Assembly: GCA_020439485.1 (NCBI GenBank)
Contig: JAGQSP010000259.1
Span: 1-5,575 of the forward strand
Reading direction: 5' to 3'
Origin: Acidimicrobiales bacterium
GTDB taxonomy: Bacteria > Actinomycetota > Acidimicrobiia > Acidimicrobiales > Poriferisodalaceae
Length of the DNA: 5,575 bases
Below are positions 1 through 5,575 of this stretch, piece by piece; the first letter of the stretch is position 1; each line of letters begins with the position of its first letter. The notes under the pieces are model-generated. The model searched no databases and was not told the origin of the DNA. It saw only the letters and a list, made by a program, of their open reading frames with translations. The position numbers and the translations under genes were made by a program.

Positions 1-567
1 GTTGCCCCCGCCGGAGCCGGCGGTGGCGTAGCCACACTTGCCCCGCCCCTGGCCGCTGGCCCTGGCGGACACACGCAGCGCCTGCTCACCGTGGTCAAGT
101 CGGGCTCGATCCAGGACATCAAGTCGAATACGGTCGACAAGGTGCACACGTGGCCGCACCTGTTGGCCGCCGAGTTCACTGCAGCCCTGTTCATCACCGC
201 CTTCTTGTTGATCTTCAGCATCTTCGTCAACGCTCCGCTGCTGACGTTGGCCGACTTCAACAACACACCCAACCCGGCGAAGGCACCGTGGTACTTCCTC
301 GGCCTCCAGGAACTCTTGACGATGTTCCATCCGATGATCGCCGGCGTCACAATTCCCGGTGTGGTCCTGGGCCTGCTGATCCTGGCGCCCTACGTCGATC
401 GCAACCCCAGCAAGAAGCCAGAAGACCGCAAGTTCATGGTTTCGCTGTTCACGATCCACCTCATGTTCTGGGCCGTGCTCACCATCGTCAGCTCGTTCTT
501 CCGCGGCCCCGGGTTCAACTTCACCATGCCGTGGGACACCGGCCTCACTGGCATCTTCCACCTCTAG
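1..567 (+). CDS. Cytochrome b, C-terminal domain, of a quinol:cytochrome c reductase (5' partial)
   Basis: Membrane subunit of a bc-type complex III, carrying part of the quinol-oxidation (Qo) site. The frame is open from base 1 to TAG at 565-567 (188 codons), so the gene probably begins upstream. The only good internal start is GTG at 91, which has no clear ribosome binding site. Counting from that GTG, there are three hydrophobic helices at about residues 25-47, 83-100 and 116-137. The segment NPAKAPWYFLGLQELL (residues 61-76) marks the Qo region, where APWY stands in place of the classical PEWY. The helix-entry sequence HTWPHLL (19-25) is typical of this C-terminal domain family. Codons 1-30 encode an Ala/Gly/Pro-rich stretch that looks like a linker, so the protein may be one fused cytochrome b or a separate C-terminal subunit; the window cannot decide. 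The heme-ligating N-terminal domain is not visible. The Rieske gene follows after 18 nt. The family call is firm; the 5' boundary is not. Confidence 0.9.
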   Translation, partial: VAPAGAGGGVATLAPPLAAGPGGHTQRLLTVVKSGSIQDIKSNTVDKVHTWPHLLAAEFTAALFITAFLLIFSIFVNAPLLTLADFNNTPNPAKAPWYFLGLQELLTMFHPMIAGVTIPGVVLGLLILAPYVDRNPSKKPEDRKFMVSLFTIHLMFWAVLTIVSSFFRGPGFNFTMPWDTGLTGIFHL

Positions 568-585
568 TCGGCAAGGGACTCAGTT

Positions 586-1455
586 ATGGACGCCTCAACA
601 GTGCTCGCCATCGCAATACCAGCCCTGGTCGGTTTGGCCGTGGTTGTTGCCGTGGTTTCTATGCGCCGCCGCGACCAGGCGGGCTTGGGCCACCTGTCGC
701 GCGAAACCCTCAGCCGCGAGGCTGCGGTTGGTCTCGGCGTGAACGACGACGTCGAGTCGGTCTCTGGCCGCGAGGTCGAACGGGCTGCGGCCCTCGAGCG
801 CATCGGCGGCTCGATCGAGCCGGTCAAGGTCGCCACCGCTCCCGAGGTGTGGACACCACCTGACCCCGAAGCGCTCGGTGTCAGCCGCCGCCAATTCCTC
901 AACCGTTCTGCCATTGGCCTCATGGGTCTCAGCCTTTCGGGCTTTGGTGCTGCGGTGTTGGCGTTCCTTTGGCCCAAGGCCGGCGGTGGTTTCGGTTCCA
1001 AGGTCAAGGTCGGCACCATCGAAGATGTTCAGACGGCATGGGAGAGCAGCCAGCCAGCCGTCAACTTCGCCTACTTCTCCGAGGCCCAGACCTACGTGCA
1101 GCCCTATCCGGCCGACGCACTCGCCGCCGGCAAGGCTGTGTACAAAGAGGCGCTTCACCCCGGTCTCGAGGCAGGGATGATCGCACTGTGGCAAAAGTGC
1201 CCGCACCTGGGCTGCAAGGTTCCTGCCTGCGCGACGTCGCAGTGGTTCGAGTGCCCATGCCACGGTTCGCAGTACAACCGTGTTGGCCAAAAAAAGGCCG
1301 GCCCGGCACCTCGCGGTCTCGATGCGTTCCCCATCGAGATCAGCGGTCAGGACGTCATTGTCAACACCGGAGCGGTCCTTCAAGGACCCACGCCGGGTGT
1401 CAACACCACCAACCAAGGTCTTGAGGGGCCGCACTGCACCTCGGGTGGCCACTAA
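586..1455 (+). CDS. qcrA: Rieske [2Fe-2S] iron-sulfur protein of complex III, Tat-targeted
   Basis: Takes one electron from quinol at the Qo site and passes it to cytochrome c. The protein has 289 residues. Cluster box I is CPHLGC (205-210) and box II is CPCHGSQY (223-230). By family analogy the ligands are Cys205, His207, Cys223 and His226, with a Cys210-Cys225 disulfide. Ser228 and Tyr230, which hydrogen-bond the cluster in high-potential Rieske proteins, are both present. A first helix lies at about 5-25, ending in MRRRD (positive inside). A cytoplasmic stretch follows, then SRRQFLN (100-106), a twin-arginine motif directly before a second helix at about 108-129. This matches the known dual insertion of actinobacterial Rieske proteins, with the last helix Tat-dependent, although those usually have three helices. 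The ATG at 586 is supported by AAGGGA at 573-578, 7 nt upstream. An Ala/Pro/Gly-poor C-terminal tail (about 265-289) contains an extra Cys284. The symbol is by analogy with actinobacterial qcrA. Confidence 0.95.
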   Translation: MDASTVLAIAIPALVGLAVVVAVVSMRRRDQAGLGHLSRETLSREAAVGLGVNDDVESVSGREVERAAALERIGGSIEPVKVATAPEVWTPPDPEALGVSRRQFLNRSAIGLMGLSLSGFGAAVLAFLWPKAGGGFGSKVKVGTIEDVQTAWESSQPAVNFAYFSEAQTYVQPYPADALAAGKAVYKEALHPGLEAGMIALWQKCPHLGCKVPACATSQWFECPCHGSQYNRVGQKKAGPAPRGLDAFPIEISGQDVIVNTGAVLQGPTPGVNTTNQGLEGPHCTSGGH

Positions 1456-1460
1456 GGTCT

Positions 1461-1480
1461 GACGCCGGCTACCCGGCGTC
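1461..1480 (+). other. Perfect 8-bp hairpin between the Rieske and cytochrome c genes
   Basis: GACGCCGG at 1461-1468 and CCGGCGTC at 1473-1480 are exact reverse complements around the 4-nt loop CTAC. It begins 6 nt after the Rieske stop codon and ends 30 nt before the cytochrome c start. No T-tract follows, so a strong intrinsic terminator is unlikely. It could stabilise the 3' end of an upstream mRNA segment, act as a weak attenuator that lowers downstream expression, or have no function. Confidence 0.5.
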
Positions 1481-1496
1481 GCTCGAAGCATCGGGC

Positions 1497-1501
1497 GGGA
1501 G
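1497..1501 (+). promoter_or_regulatory. Ribosome binding site supporting the GTG start of the cytochrome c gene
   Basis: GGGAG, within a purine-rich run (1497-1507), lies 9 nt before GTG 1511. It favours this GTG over the in-frame GTG 13 codons later, which would also cut into the first membrane helix. Confidence 0.6.
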
Positions 1502-1510
1502 AGAGAATTC

Positions 1511-2626
1511 GTGATCATCGCTGCCAGCACAGAACGGACCATCGGTCTGGTGATCCTCGCGATCATCATCATCGCCTGGGTCGTCTATGTGTTCGTCAAC
1601 ATCCTTCAGTCGAAGGCCGAACTCGGGTCTGAGGTCGAGCTTGCGGCCAACCGCAAGCCCATGCCGACCGACGACGAGTTCGAGGGCCCACGGCTCGAGC
1701 GCGTCCAGGCTTGGGGCGTGCTGTTCCTGGCTGTCATCGGCCTCGGTCTGCCGATCTATTGGCTGCGTGAGCCCGGGCGCCAAGACGGCGCCCAGCGGTT
1801 GCTCGACGACCAGGCCCTTTCACGGGGCGAAGAGGCCTACACGGCCGGTTTCCAGTGCAACAGCTGCCACGGCGAAGACCTCAGCGGTGGTGCTGCTGCC
1901 ACCATCGTCAAGTTGCCCCGGGGCAGCAGCGGCGACGAGGTCAGCGTCCAGGTCAACTGGGCCGCACCCTCGCTGAACGACGTGTTCTACCGCTTCGACA
2001 CCGACATCGAAGATCCCGAGGACAGCACCGAGGTTCGCTCGATCCTCAACTTCGGACGTGCTCCGGTCATGCCGGCATGGGGTCTGCCCGGCGGCGGCCC
2101 AGGCAACGAGCAGCAGATACAGGACGTCATCGACTATCTCTGGCACAACCAGCTGAGCCAAGAAGAGGTCGTCGACAAGTGGCAGAGCGCGTTCGCCACC
2201 CAACAGGGGCTCGACGAGAACGCCGGCAAGTCAGAGGGCCAGGTCCTCTACGAGCTGCATTGCGCCCGGTGCCACACCCCGTTCTACAGCTCGCGTGGTA
2301 CCCACGTTCAGCCGACCGGAGCCGAGGTGACCATCGAGCCCGGGCAGCCGGGTGCGGGCGCGTACGGCCGACCGCTCAGCGCTGCATCGTTGACCGAGCA
2401 GTTCCCCGACATCGAAGACCAGATCGGTTTCGTCACCCGAGGCGCCGAGCAGGACGTTCCCTACGGCACCAGGGGCCTCGGCAACTACGGAATGCCCGGA
2501 TTCGGCACCTTCCTCTCAGAAGACGAGATCCGAGCCATCGTCGAGTACACCAGGACCTTCGAGCTCGAGCCCGGCCTGACCGGCACGGCTGGCGACGAGG
2601 TCAACCCAGAATCGAGCGAGGGATAA
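1511..2626 (+). CDS. Membrane-anchored diheme cytochrome c of complex III
   Basis: Electron carrier that probably combines the roles of cytochrome c1 and a soluble cytochrome c, taking electrons from the Rieske protein and passing them towards a terminal oxidase. The protein has 371 residues. Two heme-attachment motifs are visible: CNSCH (116-120) and CARCH (251-255). Likely sixth (axial) ligands are Met187 in APVMPAWG and Met328 in GNYGMPGFG, each placed C-terminal to its motif as in class I cytochrome c folds. Two helices lie at about 12-31 and 67-84, with a charged cytoplasmic loop (about 32-66) between them, so both heme domains face outward. Known actinobacterial QcrC is also diheme but is anchored by a C-terminal helix, so the anchor here is at the opposite end. 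An acidic insertion (163-174) sits in the first domain. GTG 1511 starts 55 nt after the Rieske gene. The next gene begins 7 nt after the stop. Function is confident; equivalence to qcrC is an inference, so no symbol is given. Confidence 0.92.
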   Translation: MIIAASTERTIGLVILAIIIIAWVVYVFVNILQSKAELGSEVELAANRKPMPTDDEFEGPRLERVQAWGVLFLAVIGLGLPIYWLREPGRQDGAQRLLDDQALSRGEEAYTAGFQCNSCHGEDLSGGAAATIVKLPRGSSGDEVSVQVNWAAPSLNDVFYRFDTDIEDPEDSTEVRSILNFGRAPVMPAWGLPGGGPGNEQQIQDVIDYLWHNQLSQEEVVDKWQSAFATQQGLDENAGKSEGQVLYELHCARCHTPFYSSRGTHVQPTGAEVTIEPGQPGAGAYGRPLSAASLTEQFPDIEDQIGFVTRGAEQDVPYGTRGLGNYGMPGFGTFLSEDEIRAIVEYTRTFELEPGLTGTAGDEVNPESSEG

Positions 2627-2633
2627 GTCGCAG

Positions 2634-3446
2634 ATGATCAGCAGCCTGCTCGCTTTCCAGTGGGATCCGAACATAACCGGCTACCTCGCTGTCGGCATCG
2701 GTTTCATCGTGCTGTGCGGTTCGGTCTACCTCCTGTTGGCGACCAACGTCGGAACCCGCCTCGGATTCTTGATTTCACTCTGTGGTCTTGCCGGCTGGAT
2801 GTTCCTGATGGGCATCATCTGGTGGGTCTATGGCATCGGTCTGGTCGGCGATCCGCCCTCGTGGCGACCGCTGCAGATAACGACCAACCTGGCCGCTGCC
2901 GACGTCGACGAGGTTCAGCAACTCGCCAACCTGCCGTTGGGTGCCGAACCGCCAGGCGATTGGCAGCTTGTCAGCGCTGAAGAGCGCGGCGACATCGACT
3001 CGGCGGCAGATGCCGAGATCGTCTGTGCTGCTGCCGACGAGCGTCGCCTCGAGGTTGTCAACAACTGCTTGTACGAGAGCGCCCAGGACATCTTCCACCA
3101 CCGAGCGTTTCGTATCGGTGGCGAGCGCTCTCGCCCGCTGATTCCCAGCAACAAGTTCTTCGACTTCTTCCTGCCCACGTGGGGCTCACCCCACTACACC
3201 GTGGTCCAGGTGCAGGCTTATCAAGACCAGCCGCCGATCGACCTGAACTCCGATGCTCCGATTCCCGAGCGCGTCCTGGACGACAACGCCACCATCTGGA
3301 GTGTCGTGATGGTTCGCGACCAGGGCAACTTGCGATTCCCGCCATTCCTGATAACGGTGGGGTCTGGGATCCTCTTCGCGATCACCGCTTATCAGTTGCA
3401 CCGTCGTGACTTGGCCCTGATGGCCAGGAGCGGCGCCCAAACCTAA
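2634..3446 (+). CDS. Unrecognised three-helix membrane protein with an outward-facing domain
   Basis: I do not recognise this 270-residue protein. Predicted helices are at about 16-36, 43-66 and 236-255. The positive-inside rule (Arg42 between helices 1 and 2; QLHRRD and later Arg after helix 3) puts the N-terminus and the large domain (about 70-235) outside the cytoplasm. Helix 2 is aromatic-rich and runs into WWVYGIGLVGDPPSW (63-77). The outer domain has two cysteines, Cys131 and Cys145, which could form a disulfide, and a segment rich in Phe and His (about 153-182). No CxxCH, Rieske, copper or nucleotide motif is visible, so it probably binds no c-type heme. ATG 2634 is supported by GAGGGA at 2618-2623, inside the end of the cytochrome c gene. 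It sits 7 nt after that gene and 11 nt before nuoA, so it is co-expressed with complexes III and I. An accessory or assembly subunit of complex III, or of a supercomplex, is a guess from context only. Confidence 0.85.
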   Translation: MISSLLAFQWDPNITGYLAVGIGFIVLCGSVYLLLATNVGTRLGFLISLCGLAGWMFLMGIIWWVYGIGLVGDPPSWRPLQITTNLAAADVDEVQQLANLPLGAEPPGDWQLVSAEERGDIDSAADAEIVCAAADERRLEVVNNCLYESAQDIFHHRAFRIGGERSRPLIPSNKFFDFFLPTWGSPHYTVVQVQAYQDQPPIDLNSDAPIPERVLDDNATIWSVVMVRDQGNLRFPPFLITVGSGILFAITAYQLHRRDLALMARSGAQT

Positions 3447-3450
3447 GGAA
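3445..3450 (+). promoter_or_regulatory. Ribosome binding site of nuoA overlapping the preceding stop codon
   Basis: AAGGAA overlaps the TAA (3444-3446) of the preceding gene and lies 7 nt before ATG 3458. This arrangement suits re-initiation by ribosomes finishing the upstream gene, and ties the NDH-1 genes to the complex III genes in one message. Confidence 0.6.
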
Positions 3451-3457
3451 AAGACCG

Positions 3458-3934
3458 ATGGAGCAGTACCTGCCGATTCTGACGCTGGGGGTACTGGGGG
3501 TCATATTCGTACTGGGGAGTATCTTCGCATCTCGCTTGCTCGCGCCCAGCCGAGCGACGAGGGCGAAGTCGGCGCCATACGAGTGCGGCATCACCGATAC
3601 CGTCGAGGCGCCCGAGCGATTCCCGGTCAAGTTCTATCTGGTCGCGATGTTGTTCATCATGTTCGACATCGAGATCGTGTTCTTGTATCCGTGGGCCGTC
3701 GCCAACGGCGAACTAGGGGCTTTTGGCCTGGTCGCGATGCTGATCTTTGCTGGCATCTTCTTCCTGACCTTCGTCTATGAGCTCGCGCTCGGAGGCCTCA
3801 ACTGGGGTCCCGGGAGGAAGCGACTCGACCCGGTTCGCTCACCCGAGCGCACCACCACGAGCACGGTCCGCAAGGTCGGGCTCGAGGGACGCTTCGCCGT
3901 CCCACAGCCACAAGCGGAAGGTGAGGCAGCCTGA
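3458..3934 (+). CDS. nuoA: NADH:quinone oxidoreductase (complex I) subunit A
   Basis: Small membrane subunit at the junction of the peripheral and membrane arms of NDH-1, next to the quinone cavity (mitochondrial ND3 homologue). The protein has 158 residues with helices at about 6-27, 60-79 and 88-110. The signature is YECG (41-44), followed by RFPVKFY (54-60) and the acidic FDIE (69-72) in helix 2. Cys43 corresponds to the ND3 loop cysteine that becomes exposed in the deactive state of mammalian complex I. After helix 3 there is a hydrophilic tail of about 45 residues, rich in Arg and Ser/Thr, longer than in the short members of the family (about 120 residues). It ends in TGA overlapping the nuoB ATG by 1 nt. 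Identification is secure. Confidence 0.97.
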   Translation: MEQYLPILTLGVLGVIFVLGSIFASRLLAPSRATRAKSAPYECGITDTVEAPERFPVKFYLVAMLFIMFDIEIVFLYPWAVANGELGAFGLVAMLIFAGIFFLTFVYELALGGLNWGPGRKRLDPVRSPERTTTSTVRKVGLEGRFAVPQPQAEGEAA

Positions 3935-4503
3935 TGGGATTCCTCGACGACGGCCTCGAAGGACTCCAACACAACTTCATCACCGCTCCCATCGAGGAGC
4001 TGGTCAAGTGGGCCCGCCGGCGCTCGCTGATGCCGGCGACCTTTGGTTTGGCGTGCTGTGCCATCGAGATGATGGCGACGGGCGCCGCCCACTATGACAT
4101 GGCGCGCTATGGCATGGAGACGTTCCGGGCCTCGCCACGCCAGGCCGATCTCATGATCGTGGCCGGACGTGTCAGCCAGAAGATGGCCCCCGTTCTGCGG
4201 ACCGTCTACGACCAGATGATGGAACCCAAGTGGGTCATCTCCATGGGCGTATGCGCGTCCAGCGGCGGGATGTTCAACAACTACGCCATCGTCCAGGGCG
4301 TCGACCAGATCGTTCCTGTCGATGTCTACGCACCCGGGTGTCCTCCGGGACCCGAGACACTGCTCCATGCAATCTTGACCCTGCACGAAAAGATCCGCAC
4401 CGGAGAGCTCACCCAGCGCCGCGAACAGAACGGCGGCGGGGCCGGCATCCACCTCGACGAGCAGCCGGCACCTGTGATCATCACCACGGGTGGCGGACGG
4501 TGA
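3934..4503 (+). CDS. nuoB: NADH:quinone oxidoreductase (complex I) subunit B, N2 cluster protein
   Basis: Holds the terminal [4Fe-4S] cluster N2, which hands electrons to quinone at the foot of the peripheral arm (PSST/NDUFS7 homologue). The protein has 189 residues. The four cluster ligands are all present: adjacent Cys41-Cys42 in [10 protein letters not shown], Cys107 in GVCASSGG and Cys136 in GCPPGPE. The segments [14 protein letters not shown] (65-78) and KMAPVLR (83-89) are classical for the family. Position 139 is Gly where many bacterial NuoB proteins have Arg (GCPPRPE). A Gly-rich, poorly conserved C-terminal tail starts at about 166. The ATG at 3934 overlaps the nuoA stop (TGATG), with GGTGAG at 3920-3925 as ribosome binding site, pointing to translational coupling. 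The sequence is close to the mycobacterial NuoB as I recall it. Confidence 0.97.
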   Translation: MGFLDDGLEGLQHNFITAPIEELVKWARRRSLMPATFGLACCAIEMMATGAAHYDMARYGMETFRASPRQADLMIVAGRVSQKMAPVLRTVYDQMMEPKWVISMGVCASSGGMFNNYAIVQGVDQIVPVDVYAPGCPPGPETLLHAILTLHEKIRTGELTQRREQNGGGAGIHLDEQPAPVIITTGGGR

Positions 4504-4985
4504 CCGCCGCCGTAGATGCAGCTGCCCTCGGAGTCGTCGAGACGAGCTCGCGGGGCCAACAGGTTCTTCACCCTGACTTGGCGGGATACAAGGACACCGT
4601 CGTGGCTCTGTTGGGTCAGGGATTCACGATGTGCGCCGACCTCACCGCCGTCGACTACCTCGGCCTCGACAACCGCACGGTCGCCGACGGCGTAGCGGCC
4701 AAACGCTTCGAGTTGGTTGTCAACCTCCTCGACCTCGTCGGGCGTCGGCGGGTTCGCCTGCGCGTTCAGCTCGACGACGGCCAGAGTGTGCCGACCATCG
4801 TCGACCTTCATCCGGGTGCAGAGGCGATGGAGCGAGAGGCCTACGACATGTTCGGCATCACCTTCGACGGTCACCCAGACCACACCCGAATTCTCATGCC
4901 CGAGAACTGGGTGGGCTACCCGCTCCGCAAGGACTTCTCCATGGGCCGCATCCCAGTTCAGTTCAAGGCTCCGGAGGGCAGGTGA
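4500..4985 (+). CDS. nuoC: NADH:quinone oxidoreductase (complex I) subunit C, 30-kDa subunit
   Basis: Peripheral-arm structural subunit that packs against NuoD and NuoB (30-kDa/NDUFS3 homologue). The chosen start is GTG 4500, which overlaps the nuoB stop as GTGA (4 nt) and gives 161 residues. The frame is open further upstream, but that part lies inside nuoB and is a shadow. The next in-frame ATG (4629) would remove the conserved N-terminal half. The family signature is clear: [10 protein letters not shown] (111-120), [11 protein letters not shown] (122-132) and GYPLRKDF (139-146). It is a stand-alone nuoC, not fused to nuoD as in Escherichia coli. The ribosome binding site is weak (GGTGG near 4490), so coupled translation from nuoB is likely. 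The protein lacks the long C-terminal extension found in some homologues. Confidence 0.95.
   Translation: MTAAVDAAALGVVETSSRGQQVLHPDLAGYKDTVVALLGQGFTMCADLTAVDYLGLDNRTVADGVAAKRFELVVNLLDLVGRRRVRLRVQLDDGQSVPTIVDLHPGAEAMEREAYDMFGITFDGHPDHTRILMPENWVGYPLRKDFSMGRIPVQFKAPEGR
4973..4977 (+). promoter_or_regulatory. Ribosome binding site of nuoD inside the end of nuoC
   Basis: GGAGG lies 9 nt before ATG 4987, within the last codons of nuoC. It is the best match to the consensus in the window and fixes the nuoD start, which follows the nuoC stop by 1 nt. Confidence 0.65.
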
Positions 4986-4986
4986 C

Positions 4987-5575
4987 ATGACGACCACCGA
5001 GAACTCACCGGACCACATCGATACAGACAGCATCCTGGCTTCTCGCCAGGCCCTCCTCCACGACGACAAGGTGTTGCGCCTGTCCGAGATCCGTGCCGCC
5101 GAGATAGCGGCCGACATCGAAGACGAGCGGATGATCATCAACATGGGCCCGCAGCACCCGTCGACCCACGGCGTGCTCAGGGTCATGTTCGAGCTGCAGG
5201 GCGAAACCGTGGTGCGCAGCAAGCCGATCATCGGCTATCTGCACACCGGCATGGAGAAGACGGGCGAAGACCTGACCTTCCTGCAGGGCTGCACCAACGT
5301 CACTCGCATGGATTACGCATCGCCGCTGTTTTCCGAACTGGCTTTCTCTCTGGCCGTCGAGCAGTTGCTCGAGATCGAAATACCCGAGCGCGCCACCTGG
5401 ATCCGCATGCTCATGACCGAGCTCAACCGGATGAGCTCGCACCTGCTGTTCTTGGCCACCAACGGCATGGACCTCGGCGCCGTCGGCATGATGTTGTACG
5501 GCTGGAAGGAGCGCGAGGACGTACTCCGCTTCTTCGAGACCGTCACCGGTCTGCGGATGAACCACAACTACATCC
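4987..5575 (+). CDS. nuoD: NADH:quinone oxidoreductase (complex I) subunit D, 49-kDa subunit (3' partial)
   Basis: Forms the quinone-binding cavity with NuoB (49-kDa/NDUFS2 homologue, related to the large subunit of NiFe hydrogenases). The first 196 codons are in the window; the gene runs off the 3' end, so about half is visible. The family hallmark [11 protein letters not shown] is at 52-62. His61 aligns with the quinone-headgroup histidine and Tyr110, in TRMDYASP (106-113), with the quinone-headgroup tyrosine known from Thermus and mitochondrial enzymes. GYLHTGMEK (83-91) and [10 protein letters not shown] (145-154) are also typical. The N-terminal extension before the hallmark is about 50 residues, hydrophilic and acidic. 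The variant [15 protein letters not shown], instead of a YLQALPYFDRLDY-type segment, fits actinobacterial NuoD as I recall it. Confidence 0.96.
   Translation, partial: MTTTENSPDHIDTDSILASRQALLHDDKVLRLSEIRAAEIAADIEDERMIINMGPQHPSTHGVLRVMFELQGETVVRSKPIIGYLHTGMEKTGEDLTFLQGCTNVTRMDYASPLFSELAFSLAVEQLLEIEIPERATWIRMLMTELNRMSSHLLFLATNGMDLGAVGMMLYGWKEREDVLRFFETVTGLRMNHNYI

Noticed and set aside
595..1572. Long antisense open frame (325 codons) opposite the Rieske gene
   Set aside because: It mirrors a well-supported gene in GC-rich DNA, has no recognisable domain, and long antisense frames are expected from the codon bias.
1775..1793. 7-bp inverted repeat GGGCGCC/GGCGCCC with a 5-nt loop inside the cytochrome c gene
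   Set aside because: It is in coding sequence just after the second helix, and such short GC-rich stems are expected by chance. No T-tract or regulatory context is present.
3179..3194. 6-bp inverted repeat GTGGGG/CCCCAC with a 4-nt loop in the unknown membrane protein gene
   Set aside because: It is short, within coding sequence, and explained by the codons for Thr-Trp-Gly-Ser-Pro-His.
4348..4350. Gly139 in NuoB where many bacterial proteins have Arg (GCPPGPE)
   Set aside because: The position is variable (mitochondrial homologues have Thr) and all four cluster cysteines are intact, so loss of function is not suggested.
4230..4499. Upstream extension of the nuoC reading frame
   Set aside because: It lies wholly within nuoB, and the translation is Arg/His-rich without homology to NuoC. 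GTG 4500 with the GTGA overlap is the natural start.
4326..5231. Long antisense open frame (301 codons) across nuoB, nuoC and nuoD
   Set aside because: It runs opposite three certain genes, and its translation shows no family features.

Overview
The window is a stretch of one tightly packed, single-strand respiratory gene cluster from a high-GC bacterium. All eight genes read on the + strand. In order they are: the C-terminal part of a cytochrome b (5' end outside the window), a Rieske iron-sulfur protein, a membrane-anchored diheme cytochrome c, an unrecognised three-helix membrane protein, then nuoA, nuoB, nuoC and the first half of nuoD (3' end outside the window). The protein sequences look actinobacterial: NuoB resembles the mycobacterial protein as I remember it, the Rieske protein has an internal twin-arginine motif, and the cytochrome c is diheme. 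My best guess is Actinomycetota, possibly class Acidimicrobiia. This is inference from memory of these families, not from a search.

Region 1 to 2626 encodes the quinol:cytochrome c oxidoreductase (complex III, bc type). Cytochrome b supplies the quinol-oxidation (Qo) helix segment, the Rieske protein takes the first electron, and the diheme cytochrome c replaces the separate cytochrome c1 and soluble cytochrome c, passing electrons on towards a terminal oxidase that is not in the window. Region 2634 to 3446 encodes a protein I cannot name. Its predicted topology puts a domain of about 160 residues on the same outer face as the Rieske and cytochrome c domains. Region 3458 to 5575 is the start of the NADH:quinone oxidoreductase (complex I, NDH-1) operon in the standard order A-B-C-D, with C and D as separate genes.

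Spacing is 18, 55, 7 and 11 nt for the first four junctions. nuoA/nuoB then overlap by 1 nt, nuoB/nuoC by 4 nt, and nuoC/nuoD are 1 nt apart. This suggests co-transcription and translational coupling. The only non-coding stretch of any length (1456-1510) holds a perfect 8-bp hairpin without a T-tract. No promoter, RNA gene, mobile element, repeat array or CRISPR was seen.

Nothing here is a wholly new system. The features most worth a second look are the unknown protein between complex III and complex I, the fusion-like neighbourhood of the two complexes, the unusual N-terminal anchoring of the diheme cytochrome c, and the variant Qo motif of cytochrome b.
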